Assembly (NCBI GenBank): GCA_015060535.1
Contig: SUYH01000004.1
Location: forward strand, 62,001 to 126,000
Direction: 5' to 3'
From: Prevotella sp.
GTDB lineage: Bacteria > Bacteroidota > Bacteroidia > Bacteroidales > Bacteroidaceae
Length of the DNA: 64,000 nt
The position numbers and the translations under genes were made by a program. The notes beneath the pieces were generated by a model. It did not search any database and was not told the DNA's origin. It saw nothing but the letters and a program-made list of their open reading frames with translations. This document shows positions 26,233-35,700 of this stretch, piece after piece (the stretch's first letter is position 1; every line of letters starts with the position of its first letter).

Positions 26233-26706
26233 TCAGAAAACTGGCATCAGCCGTACCTTTCTCCGATTGTCGTTGGGCCTTACTGCGAAGTGGAGCCACA
26301 TCACAGGGCCCTTCTTCTCTACCAGCAGTTCGTCGAAGGGTTCTTTCGACTCATCGCTGATGTCGAGCAAGATGACGGCATAGCGTAACAGCTGCTCGAT
26401 GCCACAGACCCGGATATCCACTGCGCATCCCGTCAGGTGGTTCGATGTCGGTGAGCCCCCCACCGCCTTATTCACCTCCGGACTTCTGAACCCCGAGTTA
26501 ATGATAATCGGCTCCTCCTCGTCTTTATTTTTTATTTTTTCTTTTTTATTTAGGTTGTACCGCAACCGCAGCTCTTCTAGCCAACCGCACACTCGCTTCA
26601 GATTATTCACTTGTTCCTCGTTCGGAACGTTCTCTATTCCCGTCTTTGTTTTGCAAAGCTCTCGGAGCGAAAAATGCTCCGAGAGTCTCATTTCTTCATT
26701 TCTCAT
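26233..26706 (-). CDS. M15-family D-Ala-D-Ala carboxypeptidase-like endolysin
   Basis: A 157-residue protein. The zinc site is visible in SNHLTGCAVDIRV (His and Asp) and MWLHFAV (second His), with IINSGFRSPEVNKAVGG before it, as in the Peptidase_M15_3 family. A Lys/Glu linker (LNKKEKIKNKDEEEP) interrupts the N-terminal half. No signal peptide is present, which fits phage-type lysins. It directly follows the VirE-type gene (TAAATG), so it is part of that leftward operon. In this Bacteroidales module a muramoyl-amidase is the more usual cell-wall enzyme. Confidence 0.82.
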   Translation of the reverse strand: MRNEEMRLSEHFSLRELCKTKTGIENVPNEEQVNNLKRVCGWLEELRLRYNLNKKEKIKNKDEEEPIIINSGFRSPEVNKAVGGSPTSNHLTGCAVDIRVCGIEQLLRYAVILLDISDESKEPFDELLVEKKGPVMWLHFAVRPNDNRRKVRLMPVF

Positions 26707-29214
26707 TTAAATCATCAAATCTTTAATAATTTTCCTGTACTTACCTTGTTTAATTCGCTCAATGAATCCATGCGTCATCCAGCGTTGACATTGTTTGTGA
26801 GCTGCAGCTTTCTCCAAATCCAGCATATTCATTACTTCCTTCACCCCAAAGGTTTCAGGCAGACTTTTGTATGCCTCTGCATTCTTGGTATTCCTGCGTC
26901 GTGGCACATATTCACGGGCAGCATTGTCCCAGGAGTCCTGCAACATCTGGCCAAAAAAGTGGTCTTGGAAATAGATCACTGCGTCGTAGATCAGCGTCGC
27001 AAACTTCAGGTCGTCATCTGTGATTTCCAGTTTCCCCGTTTTTTTGAACTCCTCATACTGGCGAGCCAGGATGCGAGGAATGGTCAACCACGTGGCATAG
27101 AATACCGCACGCTTTCTCAGATAGTCCAGCACATGGTCATCCGCAGCCTCCGCCTCTTGGGCACTCAGCTCGCAGAGGTCATACACATGGTCAGTCAGTC
27201 GCTGCAGAGGCAGTTCGCCATGCAACTTCTCAAATCGGTATCCCCACTGCTTCATGGCCTCGTTGGCCTCCCAGTCCACGTTCTTCTTCTTGATCATCAG
27301 GTATCGTGCCGTCTTCATCGGGAAGATGCAGACGCGACTGCACAAGCCATCATTGATATTCCGAAGGGTGAACTTCTTGTAGAGGCTGATTTGCGTACCC
27401 GTCGTCACTGAGTTCCAGTAGATGGGCAGGATGTCATTGATGCTGTCGTTGTTCGCATAATCCACACCCGAAAGCTCATTGTGGAAAGCCTTCAGTTCCA
27501 GGTCGTGCTTGCCTATCCAGGCGCCACCGCTCTGTGCCGTGATGCTACTGTCCAGCTCCGAGTCGAACATATACAGATGCAGGGGCATTACTTCGCCATC
27601 CACCACCTCCTTGGCTCTCTTGAGTCTTCGGAAGAAGATATTGTTCGACGTCTTCGTGGGCAGGTATCGTATCATACCCTCTGGCTCCACCAGTGCCTCC
27701 TGCTTCTGCGCCTTGCTCGACGTTCCTCGTTTCTTCTGCTCCTGCTTGTAGCGCGTCTCCTGTGCTCTCACCTCATCGTCCTGCTCGCGCATGACACACA
27801 TAATCTGGTCGTCCAGGTCCTTGGCAAAGCTCTTACCCGTAGCAGGCTCACCGATAATCAGCACCTGCGGGTTCAGTCGCTGTTTGGCGCCATTGAAGTG
27901 TTCGTACCAGCAGCGTGTCAGCAGCGTGCAGTACATCGCTCCCGAGGCAAAGACCGCCCCCAGCCAGTTAGGTCTGTCTACTTGCTTACAGGCTTCGGCA
28001 TAAGGAGCGCTAAGGAGAGGTTCCAGCCTTTGAGCGTACTGCTCGTAAGGGATGTCAGCTGTTGCCACAGGTCGCTCAGCTGTTGCTGACTGGCCGAGTT
28101 GTACACCAGCACGCGCAAGAACCCCTTGCATCCTTTTCGGGATGTCCTTGTACATTCTTCGCTCACAAGCCGAATCAGCAACTCCTCTGACTTCCTCTTC
28201 TCCTCGCTCTCGGATGACGTCCTGCACAAATCCACACCGTTTAAGGGCCCTACACACCAGTTCCGGTTGGTTATCGCAGATATACCTAAGGTCGAGAGCC
28301 AGTTGCAGCATGGTTCTGTGGCGATCTCCCACGCCTGGCGCACCACCTTGCGCTTCCTGCCACGCTTCACAGATTTTGTCGTAGCTGACTCCGTGATAGT
28401 CAAGTTCTCGTTCTTCATCATCATTACTTAATTTCTCATTGTCATTTCTTTCATTCCTTTCATTCCTCATTTCTTTCGTAGGCTCAGTACAACCCTTACG
28501 ATAAGCCTCGCAATAAGCCTTGTCAAACTCCTCATTGTAATAGTTTAATAGTTCATCTTCGTTCAAAAAATACACATCCTCACGCATAGGTGCGTACGAG
28601 ATTCTTGACGCGTCAATACAGCTCAGGTCGGGCGTCACGCCCAGTTCCTTGGCCAGTGCTATCTGGTTATCAGCAATGTTGCCAATCTCCACACGGGCCT
28701 TGCACACCAGTCGCAGTCCCTGTCCCGACGATGTCAGGTGCGCAAACACCACCTCCCAAGGAAATCCCTCTTGCTGTGTCCGTTCGAATATCTCATGCGG
28801 GTTGTCCACATGGTCCACGTCGAACATAAACAGACCGCTGAGGTGGATGCCAGCCAGCACTCTGCGTTTCATCGTTCTGCTGGGGTCTTTCTTCAGGGGC
28901 GTCTCGTCGAAGTCCCTGGCTCCAAAGATAAGCGGTGGTAGCGATTCCTTTAAGGCTGTAGCCCATCTTACCAGTTTCTCTTCCTCTGTCAGTTGCTGAA
29001 AAGCCTCGCCCACCTTCTTCTTCGCTGCTTCCTTAAGGCAGAATTTTTGAAATTCGGTGTTGCTGGCCCACAGTTTGATGGCTTCTGGCTTCCGTACAGC
29101 CCTGATGGTCTCAATCTTCCACTTCGTCCTTGGCGAATCCAGAATCTCGTTCAGTTTCTCCAGCGTGCCGGGCACGGCTGGAGAAACAAATTGGTTTTCT
29201 TGAATACAAAACAT
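26707..29214 (-). CDS. VirE/BT4734-type primase-helicase of a mobile module
   Basis: An 835-residue protein. The N-terminal 250 residues carry FMFDVDHVDNP near 129-139 and TSSGQGLRLV near 161-170, the prim-pol-like pattern of the VirE-N/BT4734 family. A helical segment follows, then a P-loop domain with IIGEPATGKS near 452-460 (DUF3987-like), and a C-terminal winged-helix-like part (KEVMNMLDLEKAAAHKQCQRW). It may prime and unwind DNA for replication of the element; this is inferred from the fold. It stands in an operon with small unknown genes and the M15 peptidase. Confidence 0.8.
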   Translation of the reverse strand: MFCIQENQFVSPAVPGTLEKLNEILDSPRTKWKIETIRAVRKPEAIKLWASNTEFQKFCLKEAAKKKVGEAFQQLTEEEKLVRWATALKESLPPLIFGARDFDETPLKKDPSRTMKRRVLAGIHLSGLFMFDVDHVDNPHEIFERTQQEGFPWEVVFAHLTSSGQGLRLVCKARVEIGNIADNQIALAKELGVTPDLSCIDASRISYAPMREDVYFLNEDELLNYYNEEFDKAYCEAYRKGCTEPTKEMRNERNERNDNEKLSNDDEERELDYHGVSYDKICEAWQEAQGGAPGVGDRHRTMLQLALDLRYICDNQPELVCRALKRCGFVQDVIRERGEEEVRGVADSACERRMYKDIPKRMQGVLARAGVQLGQSATAERPVATADIPYEQYAQRLEPLLSAPYAEACKQVDRPNWLGAVFASGAMYCTLLTRCWYEHFNGAKQRLNPQVLIIGEPATGKSFAKDLDDQIMCVMREQDDEVRAQETRYKQEQKKRGTSSKAQKQEALVEPEGMIRYLPTKTSNNIFFRRLKRAKEVVDGEVMPLHLYMFDSELDSSITAQSGGAWIGKHDLELKAFHNELSGVDYANNDSINDILPIYWNSVTTGTQISLYKKFTLRNINDGLCSRVCIFPMKTARYLMIKKKNVDWEANEAMKQWGYRFEKLHGELPLQRLTDHVYDLCELSAQEAEAADDHVLDYLRKRAVFYATWLTIPRILARQYEEFKKTGKLEITDDDLKFATLIYDAVIYFQDHFFGQMLQDSWDNAAREYVPRRRNTKNAEAYKSLPETFGVKEVMNMLDLEKAAAHKQCQRWMTHGFIERIKQGKYRKIIKDLMI

Positions 29215-29215
29215 A

Positions 29216-29560
29216 CTATGCTTCGTCCATGATTTCCTCGATACTCTTCGTGTTCTTCAGCCAGTCAGTCAGTTCCTTGGCTTGCATCATCAGCTCTGCA
29301 CTGCTGCGCCCACGTCCCATCGAGCGGTTCACGCTTACGAAGATCTTAAATTTCTTGATGCTCGCTTTCAACCATCCACTGCTGGTCTCATACAGCGAAT
29401 CATCCTTTGGTCTTTCGTACCCTGGTTCTCTTGATTTTCTGTTAAACGCATTGAAGTCGTGCTCCTTGGTAAACTCGTTATATCCGATGGTACCTTCCAC
29501 ACGCTTGCCCTCTGTCATACGGGCATACGTCTTATCATCTACTTTTACTTTGATAATCAT
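29216..29560 (-). CDS. Small basic protein upstream of the VirE-type gene
   Basis: A 114-residue protein from MIIKVKVDDKTYARM. The middle is basic (RKSREPGYERP, SIKKFKIFVSVNRSMGRGRS) and the end is an acidic helix (LTDWLKNTKSIEEIMDEA). No known domain is recognised. It precedes the primase-like gene by 1 nt, and such a small gene regularly sits at this place in Bacteroidales VirE modules. It could be a DNA-binding accessory; that is a guess from charge and context. Confidence 0.6.
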   Translation of the reverse strand: MIIKVKVDDKTYARMTEGKRVEGTIGYNEFTKEHDFNAFNRKSREPGYERPKDDSLYETSSGWLKASIKKFKIFVSVNRSMGRGRSSAELMMQAKELTDWLKNTKSIEEIMDEA

Positions 29561-29722
29561 AATTTTCTTGAGATTGCTGAGAGAAGTGTTGAGATTGGGG
29601 CCCCACACCTGTTTCCAGATGCTCAATTGATTCCCTCTGCTTCACTCAAGGTTCATTGTCTATTTTTAAATTTCTTAATTCTTTAATTTTTAAATTCTTC
29701 AATTCTTCAATTCTTCAATTTT
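29561..29722. other. A/T-rich spacer with short tandem repeats
   Basis: No gene. The segment 29640-29722 consists of near-repeats such as AATTCTTC and TTAATTTTT. Similar A/T-rich runs lie before many starts in this window and may reduce RNA structure at start codons. Confidence 0.5.
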
Positions 29723-29935
29723 TTAATTTTTGTTTCCGTACGCCATCGCACGCAGCAGCATACGCATTCTCTTTTTCGATATGGGCTTCGTGCAACCCAT
29801 TCCCACTCTGAAGGCCATAGCCTCCGCCAGTTCCAGCTCGTCTTCACATAACCAGCCCTTGTTTCCAATCTCTAGTGCAAACCCATGCTGCACCGTTGTC
29901 ACCTTGATTTCCATGTTCAGTTTCGTCATACGCAT
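29723..29935 (-). CDS. Small hypothetical protein of the VirE module
   Basis: A 70-residue protein. An N-terminal beta segment (NMEIKVTTVQHGFALEI) leads to DELELAEAMAFRVGMGC and a basic end (KKRMRMLLRAMAYGNKN). A second ATG two codons in is equally possible. No domain is known to me. Good leftward coding pattern and placement within the VirE operon support it as real. Confidence 0.5.
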   Translation of the reverse strand: MRMTKLNMEIKVTTVQHGFALEIGNKGWLCEDELELAEAMAFRVGMGCTKPISKKRMRMLLRAMAYGNKN

Positions 29936-29986
29936 AGAATTTTTTAATGTTTTAATTTTTTAATTTTTTGCTCGACCTTTGGTCGC

Positions 29987-30002
29987 TTAGTACCTTTAGG
30001 TC
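29987..30002 (-). promoter_or_regulatory. 16-nt element shared with the HU/smalltalk side
   Basis: The minus strand reads GACCTAAAGGTACTAA, followed by a small hairpin CGACC-AAA-GGTCG (about 29974-29986). The same 16 nt occur at 43939-43954 on the plus strand after the HU-like gene, again followed by a small hairpin. In both places the element lies in sense orientation between genes of the module. Confidence 0.5.
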
Positions 30003-30011
30003 TAAGAATGT

Positions 30012-30371
30012 TTAATGTAACAAGTATCTCGACCCGTGTTTCAGTTCGAAATCCCTTCGTATGCTTTCTACGCTTGCCGGTTCCATTTCTTTCCCCTTGG
30101 CGATAGCGTTAAGCTCGGAGGTACGTACCTCCATCAGAGAAAGCTGATATTCCCTACGCTGCACCTTACCACGCTGGCAGCCCAGAATTTTCAGCCCATC
30201 GCTCATCGACCAGTCGTCGCACACCGCATTACCTCTGACATGTTTGCCTGTCAGCAGACAGCAGCGTTGCTCCTGATCGTCAAATCCACGGTTGTGGCAC
30301 GAGCCACAACACTTTTTCACTTTAATGCCATAATCGTTGGCAATCATCTCACTTGCTCTTTTCTTTTTCAT
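30012..30371 (-). CDS. Cysteine-rich small protein of the VirE module
   Basis: A 119-residue protein from MKKKRASEMI; a TTG three codons upstream is less likely. It contains CCGSCHNRGFDDQEQRCCLL, then GNAVCDDWSMSDG and a further Cys in ILGCQRGK. The Cys-x2-Cys and Cys-Cys pairs, plus Cys-Asp-Asp-Trp, suggest zinc or iron binding. The C-terminal half is helical and charged. Function is unknown; it lies 76 nt before the next leftward gene. Confidence 0.6.
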   Translation of the reverse strand: MKKKRASEMIANDYGIKVKKCCGSCHNRGFDDQEQRCCLLTGKHVRGNAVCDDWSMSDGLKILGCQRGKVQRREYQLSLMEVRTSELNAIAKGKEMEPASVESIRRDFELKHGSRYLLH

Positions 30372-30380
30372 AATTATCAA

Positions 30381-30622
30381 TTTTCAATTATCAATTCTCA
30401 ATTTCTCAGCAGGCCTTCCTGCCGTGTCCTTTGTAGCAATAAGTTAAAGATCGCTTTGTCCTTTCGACAATGCAAGGACAGTGCGAACCGAATGCAATCA
30501 AGCTCGCTTGAATTGCTGAGGTGCAGCCTGTTCTCGCTGATTTCATCGGCAAAAGTACTGTGACTTTTTGACCTGTGAAAGACCAGTCATGTGCCGTGTC
30601 GAACACCCTGTCGATATGTTCC
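30381..30622. other. Structured non-coding spacer with two hairpins
   Basis: A leftward frame of 96 codons crosses this segment (30406-30696) but overlaps a better gene and is not counted. Two inverted repeats stand out: 30494-30516 (GCAATTCAAGC-GA-GCTTGATTGC on the minus strand, one bulge) and 30458-30479 (GTCCTT ... AAGGAC). It may be a leader or small RNA of the operon; no homologue was checked. Confidence 0.35.
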
Positions 30623-31102
30623 TTATTTTGTCGAACATCCTGTCGAACCCTGCCTTTTTGCCTTGTTATATGCAGCGACAAACTGTATGGCAACATTCCT
30701 CCTTCTTCTTACCTCACAAGGCTCATCAGTGTCACTGAACGTCCACGAAGGATACACATCCTCCACCTTATTAATATTGCTTGATATAGTGTCTCTACAA
30801 GGCACATCCTCCACACCCAGCACCTTCAGGTATTTCACGAACGCATTCGACGAACGGAACCCCTCGATACCATCTACAGCATACTGGTTGATAGCAGCCA
30901 TGATCCATGTGAAGTCATAAGGATGTACTATCACCTTGTTCTCACGCAATGTCGTCAAGGCAGCCAGCAGACATTGGTCGCAAAACTCAATAGAGTCATC
31001 ACACTCGCCAGAAGCCACCATCTCCACGCCCTCCAGATGTCCCACCAGTTGCTCCACCAGCAGAGCCATCTCGTCATTCACTCTAAGAGTTATCTCTTTC
31101 AT
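30623..31102 (-). CDS. Hypothetical protein, first gene of the VirE operon
   Basis: A 159-residue protein starting MKEITLRVNDEMALLVEQL, a ribbon-helix-helix-like opening, followed by a helical middle (VHPYDFTWIMAAINQYAVDG) and a basic end. No family is recognised. It is the first leftward gene after a canonical promoter (31204-31236). Its last codons (GSTGCSTK) are duplicated in the DNA just beyond the stop. Confidence 0.55.
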   Translation of the reverse strand: MKEITLRVNDEMALLVEQLVGHLEGVEMVASGECDDSIEFCDQCLLAALTTLRENKVIVHPYDFTWIMAAINQYAVDGIEGFRSSNAFVKYLKVLGVEDVPCRDTISSNINKVEDVYPSWTFSDTDEPCEVRRRRNVAIQFVAAYNKAKRQGSTGCSTK

Positions 31103-31203
31103 CTTTCCGAAGTTGTTGTGAGATGTGCTGAGCTTGTCGACTTTTCTCCTAGGTAACTCTCACACAACCCGGGTTAATAAATATTTTTGTAAATTCCGAT
31201 ACC

Positions 31204-31236
31204 GCAAAGGTAATAAGGCAAAAAGATGAGAGCAAA
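31204..31236 (-). promoter_or_regulatory. Canonical promoter of the VirE operon
   Basis: Minus-strand TTTG (31233-31236), a 20-nt spacer and TACCTTTGC (31204-31212), about 100 nt before the first gene. The leader between them contains CCCGGGTT and short A/T runs. Confidence 0.72.
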
Positions 31237-31301
31237 CTATCTTACGGGAAGATACTATCATTTATCTATCAGCCCCCAAACAGGCATAAAACAAAAAAAA
31301 C

Positions 31302-31330
31302 GTGATAATTGAACATGTCAACTATCACGC
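31302..31330 (-). terminator. Terminator of the 416-residue hypothetical gene
   Basis: On the minus strand CGTGATAGTT and AATTATCACG pair around a 9-nt loop, followed by eight T. The 3' flank toward the gene also holds three near-repeats of GATAGTTGC (31316-31350). Confidence 0.75.
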
Positions 31331-31358
31331 AACTATCTTGCAACTATCACCTGTCTTA

Positions 31359-32609
31359 TCAGGCTATTTGCTTCATTTCCTCACTGAAAAAATCCTTTAG
31401 ACGCTTCTGCAAGGCAAGGTCCAATTCTCCCAAACCGTTGTTTATATATTTACGCATTCCGTTGTTACAGCCCTCCAACAACTTGGTTACCTCGACGTTG
31501 GTCGCTGTCTTATTATACACCCCTTTCGACTTCAGGTGACCAATGATACAATACACCGTTTTCTTACTGTATTCTTTGAACTTCTCATGAGGCCCAGCCT
31601 TCGAAATTTCTGCCTTGAAGGTCCTGTATATCTTCTTCCAAAGAACATTGGTGTGTTTGCTCCACTCCTGAACTACCAACTGCTCCACCTTCTTAACAGT
31701 CTCCATCACTTTTTCCTCTATCTCGTCTTTGATCACAGCAGTTTGCTCCGCACGCTTTTTTGTAGACTGCATATCAGTCTGGATAAGCCTCCAAAGCTCG
31801 ATAAAGTTAAACAACTGCAGCAACTCTTTGCTGAACATCGGGCGCGCGTCAATGAACGAAACTCCAAAGCGCTCGGTATGAGTGAACAGAAAGCGTGACA
31901 GACCATCAAAGTCGATGGTACGCTGCTCTACATCGAACACCTGTTCAAACTCGTCATCATTGACAAACAGCGTCTTGAATTCCTCCGTTTCCTTAGCCAT
32001 TCTCTCCTGCAAGTGCTTCTTCAGCGTACGAGTGGAATATTGTATCTTCCAACGCTTGTATCTATTGGCACAAGAGCGCTGATAGTGTTTTTTGTAGTTC
32101 TCAGACCACTTCTGAAACGATGCTGCTATTTGTTCCTCTGTAGGAGAGTTTAGAAATTCGGAAATCTCCATCAGCACTTCAGCCAATTCACGCAGCGAAC
32201 AAATCAGGATAACTGGTATATGATCAGCTGCTACAAGTTGTGCGGGTCTGATAGTTGCCTCATAGACACCCACCTGCTGTTGTTCCTCCTTGAAGTTAAC
32301 ATAACTCTCAGCTTCATACTCATAAAGATTCAAGACGACACGATGCAGGCCATAGACCCTGTGCACCTCCTTCATCATATCCCATATCTTGCCACCCCAT
32401 GAAGAGAAATTCACGTCACGCGCATGTCCCAAAGGCAAGCACTCTTGCCATTGGTCCAAAAGCAATTCGAAGTAACGGGCCGTCCGGCATATATCTATCG
32501 TCATGCTCAGGCTCATCATGTTGAGTGACATCAGGCAAGAGCTACTTCCCAATGTCCCAATTTTCCGTTCTAGGTTCTCCAGAATATTTAATTCACCAGT
32601 TTTATCCAT
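31359..32609 (-). CDS. Unrecognised 416-residue protein beside the restriction operon
   Basis: I do not recognise this protein. It has an N-terminal helical half with LVAADHIPVILICSLRELAEV, a charged central region with several coiled-coil-like helices (KKHLQERMAKETEEFKTLF, KKRAEQTAVIKDEIEEKV) and a basic C-terminal region (YCIIGHLKSKGVYNKT, then LDLALQKRLKDFFSEEM). There is no signal peptide, membrane segment or visible catalytic motif. It is a single unit with its own terminator. It lies between the VirE half-module and the type I restriction operon and could be part of the inserted defence block. Confidence 0.7.
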   Translation of the reverse strand: MDKTGELNILENLERKIGTLGSSSCLMSLNMMSLSMTIDICRTARYFELLLDQWQECLPLGHARDVNFSSWGGKIWDMMKEVHRVYGLHRVVLNLYEYEAESYVNFKEEQQQVGVYEATIRPAQLVAADHIPVILICSLRELAEVLMEISEFLNSPTEEQIAASFQKWSENYKKHYQRSCANRYKRWKIQYSTRTLKKHLQERMAKETEEFKTLFVNDDEFEQVFDVEQRTIDFDGLSRFLFTHTERFGVSFIDARPMFSKELLQLFNFIELWRLIQTDMQSTKKRAEQTAVIKDEIEEKVMETVKKVEQLVVQEWSKHTNVLWKKIYRTFKAEISKAGPHEKFKEYSKKTVYCIIGHLKSKGVYNKTATNVEVTKLLEGCNNGMRKYINNGLGELDLALQKRLKDFFSEEMKQIA

Positions 32610-32643
32610 ACTTATTTTTTGAGCCTACAAAATTATAAAAAAG

Positions 32644-32673
32644 AAGTGAGGTTGCCAAATGGTGACCCCACTT
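32644..32673 (-). terminator. Terminator of the type I restriction operon
   Basis: On the minus strand AAGTGGGG and CCTCACTT pair with one mismatch around a loop that itself contains CC/GG pairs, followed by TCTTTTTTA. It lies about 100 nt after the hsdR stop. Confidence 0.65.
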
Positions 32674-32768
32674 TCTTTTGCTTAATAATCGTTAAACATT
32701 TAAGCCCAGCCATAGTCATTGGTAGCCATATCGAGATATCATTTTTTCTTTCTTGATTCACGTGGCAT

Positions 32769-35700
32769 TCATGCCGTAATTGAAATAACCTGATGAATTT
32801 CTTTGACGAAGTCTTTTAGGCTGACGAAATTATCGCCAAAGGTGCCTCGCCAGTTTAATGCCTTTAATGGATACTCCATGAAGTTCCTAACCTCTATATC
32901 TCCATTTACACTGACATAGTCGAGAATATTCTTCAGGTATCGTTCTTGCTCTGATGTCAGGTCGTTGTCGTTGATAAACTGCTGATATATCTGGAGGGCT
33001 TTCTTTCTGTCTATGCCGTTGACAACACGGATGAATGCAGCCACATTGGTTTTATATGGATGCCCCTCTACCAGTTCGTCAAATTCCTCACGACTGCCCA
33101 GTTCTTCAAAGAAGACTCGCTCCAGTTCTGCGAAATCTGCTGCTGTCAACTGCTCAAACTGCTGTATCTTCTGGAGTGTAGGATTACCTGTATTCTGTGC
33201 CAGATAATCTACCACTCTTTGCTTGTAAGAAGTACGGATAACTGCATCTTCTCCTCCATCTTCCGTCACGTAGGGGTCTTCTATGTCAATGATAAACTTC
33301 TCTTTCTTCCTGGTACCTTCCAGCAGCTTTATCAGGTCTCTCAGTTCTGTCCTAACTCGCTCAAGACTGTCAAGACTCTCATTAGCCCAGAATTGTGGTT
33401 GCTGAACCTGTCGGATGGTGTCTATATGCTTCATCACAGCAGGTATTGAACCCTTCTTTTCCAGATGGGCTGCAACATTTACTACGACCTGCCTAAACTG
33501 TCCCACACGAACTGTAGAGTCGATATGGGCCAACTGAAGATGAAGCATGATGACGTCGAATTTCTTGGCTGATTCGTCATCATCATCTTGTGGTATCAGT
33601 TTCCCTATTTCCTTCAGGCGCAACACATCTACCTCTGAGAGATAAGTCCATTTCTCCTTATCTCGGAAGGGCTCTATGATGTTCCAATAGGAACGGGCAT
33701 CCTTGCGCTCTTTCACAATGCCATTTACCTGTTGATGCAATAGCACCTTCAGGTCATCATGCATCTGCTTGTCAAACGCCTTCTCCTGATGCTCAGCACT
33801 TTGCAGTTCCTTTGCTATGTCCAGTCGCAGAGAGAAGAGTCTTTCTGTCAAGGACTTGCTGTTTGAAGCATCTATGCCATCAGGCTTCTTTGAGAAATAA
33901 TCAAAGTTGCCACACCAGTCAAAGATATAGAAGCATTCCTTGTCCTTACCCTCTCCGAAGATGTCAGGACAGAGGCGAGTACCACGACCTATCATCTGTT
34001 CGAACTTAATCTTCGACTTCACAATCTTGAAGAAGACCAGATTCAATACTTCTGGCACATCAATACCCGTGTCGAGCATATCCACGCTGACAGCTATCTG
34101 TGGCATGCTTTCTGCAACCTTGAATTTTGCTATCAGCTTATCATGGTACTTCACCTGATTGTCTATCAACTGGCAATAGTCTGCCCCACGATTGGGGAAT
34201 AGTGCGTGGAAGCGTTCTACTATTCTTTCAGCATGCTTGTGATTATAGGCAAAGATAATCGTCTTTCCTATATCCTCGCCACTCTTAATCTTCAAGCCGT
34301 TTTCCATCAGTTCTGACAATACGTTGTCTATCGTATCATCATTGATGAGGTAACGGAATATCTCGTTACCTTCTATGTCACGATGGTATTCTGCATTGGG
34401 GTCAATGCCTTTCAGCATCTTCTCGTAATCCCAAACCTTTTCCAGTTCCTCACGCTGTTCTGGAGTCAGTTCGTCATATTTGATGCCATTGTTTATCATC
34501 TTCGAGTGATGACGCTTTGCCTTGTAAGCCACAAGGTATCCATCATTTACTGCCTCGTCAAAGGTATATTCAAAGTTGGGTTCATTCTCCAGCTCCAGCA
34601 ATCGGAAGGTGTTCTTGTCTATCTCGTCACGAGGTGTAGCCGTCAGACCTATCAACAACGAGTCGAAGTATTGGAAGATGGCTCCATACTTTCCAAATAC
34701 AGACCTGTGGGCCTCATCAATGATGATCAGGTCAAAATGTCCTACGCTGAACTTCACATCATACTCATTGATGTAGTTGATCATCGTCTGGTAGGTGGAG
34801 AATATGAATCGAGCCTCCAAGTCTGGCTCATCATCGTCTGACAGGGATGCCATCGACTCACTTGGCAACAGCTTTTCAAAGTTACCCCTTGCCTGACCTA
34901 CCAATTCTGTTCTGTCGGCAAGGAACAACACGTTCTTGATCCAGTCGTTGTTCGACAACAGCTTGCAGAGCGAAATGCTGACTCGCGTCTTTCCTGTTCC
35001 TGTAGCCAGCACCAGCAATCCACGACGATGCTTCTTGTTGAGCCATTCTACAAGGCTCTTGATGGCAGTCTTCTGATAAGGTCTGTCAGTAATCGTCTCG
35101 TCTATGGTCAAGTCCTTGATGTCGGCCCTGCCACGCTTCTGCATGATATATTCCAGGTCATCATGACTATGGAATGAGATGACCTCTCTGTCAGGATATC
35201 CCAAGCCGTCAATGACCTTGGTGACATAACCATTGGTATAGTAGATGACAGGACGGATGCCATATTTCTTTTCCAGACAGTCAGCATACAGTATGGCCTG
35301 TGCTCTGCCTTTTCCTGCATTCTGTATGGTACTCTTGGCTTCTATGACAGCCAAAGGCTTTCCACCCCTGCTAAACAGTACATAGTCGCAATAGCCCTTA
35401 CCGCTTGGGTTGGGCATTCCTTCCACTTCCACCTCAATGCAAGCCTTTCCGCCTTGTATATCGCCCTTTACAGTCAGGATATCCCACTTTGCTTCATTCA
35501 GCATATAGTCGATGAGACATCTTCTTGTGACTGCCTCGCTGGCAAGCGATTCCTTTGGTGTTGCTACTGGCTTGACAGGATTATCAATAATCTCCTTGGG
35601 AACACTATCAACAACCTCCTGAGCCACTTGTGGTTCTGGTGAGGACATTACTTGCATTCCAGGCATCATCTGTGGCACAAGGGTTGCATCAAAGGCAACG

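Noticed and set aside
30406..30696. 96-codon leftward frame overlapping the 159-residue gene
   Set aside because: Overlaps a better-supported gene in another frame and covers strong inverted repeats; treated as non-coding for now.
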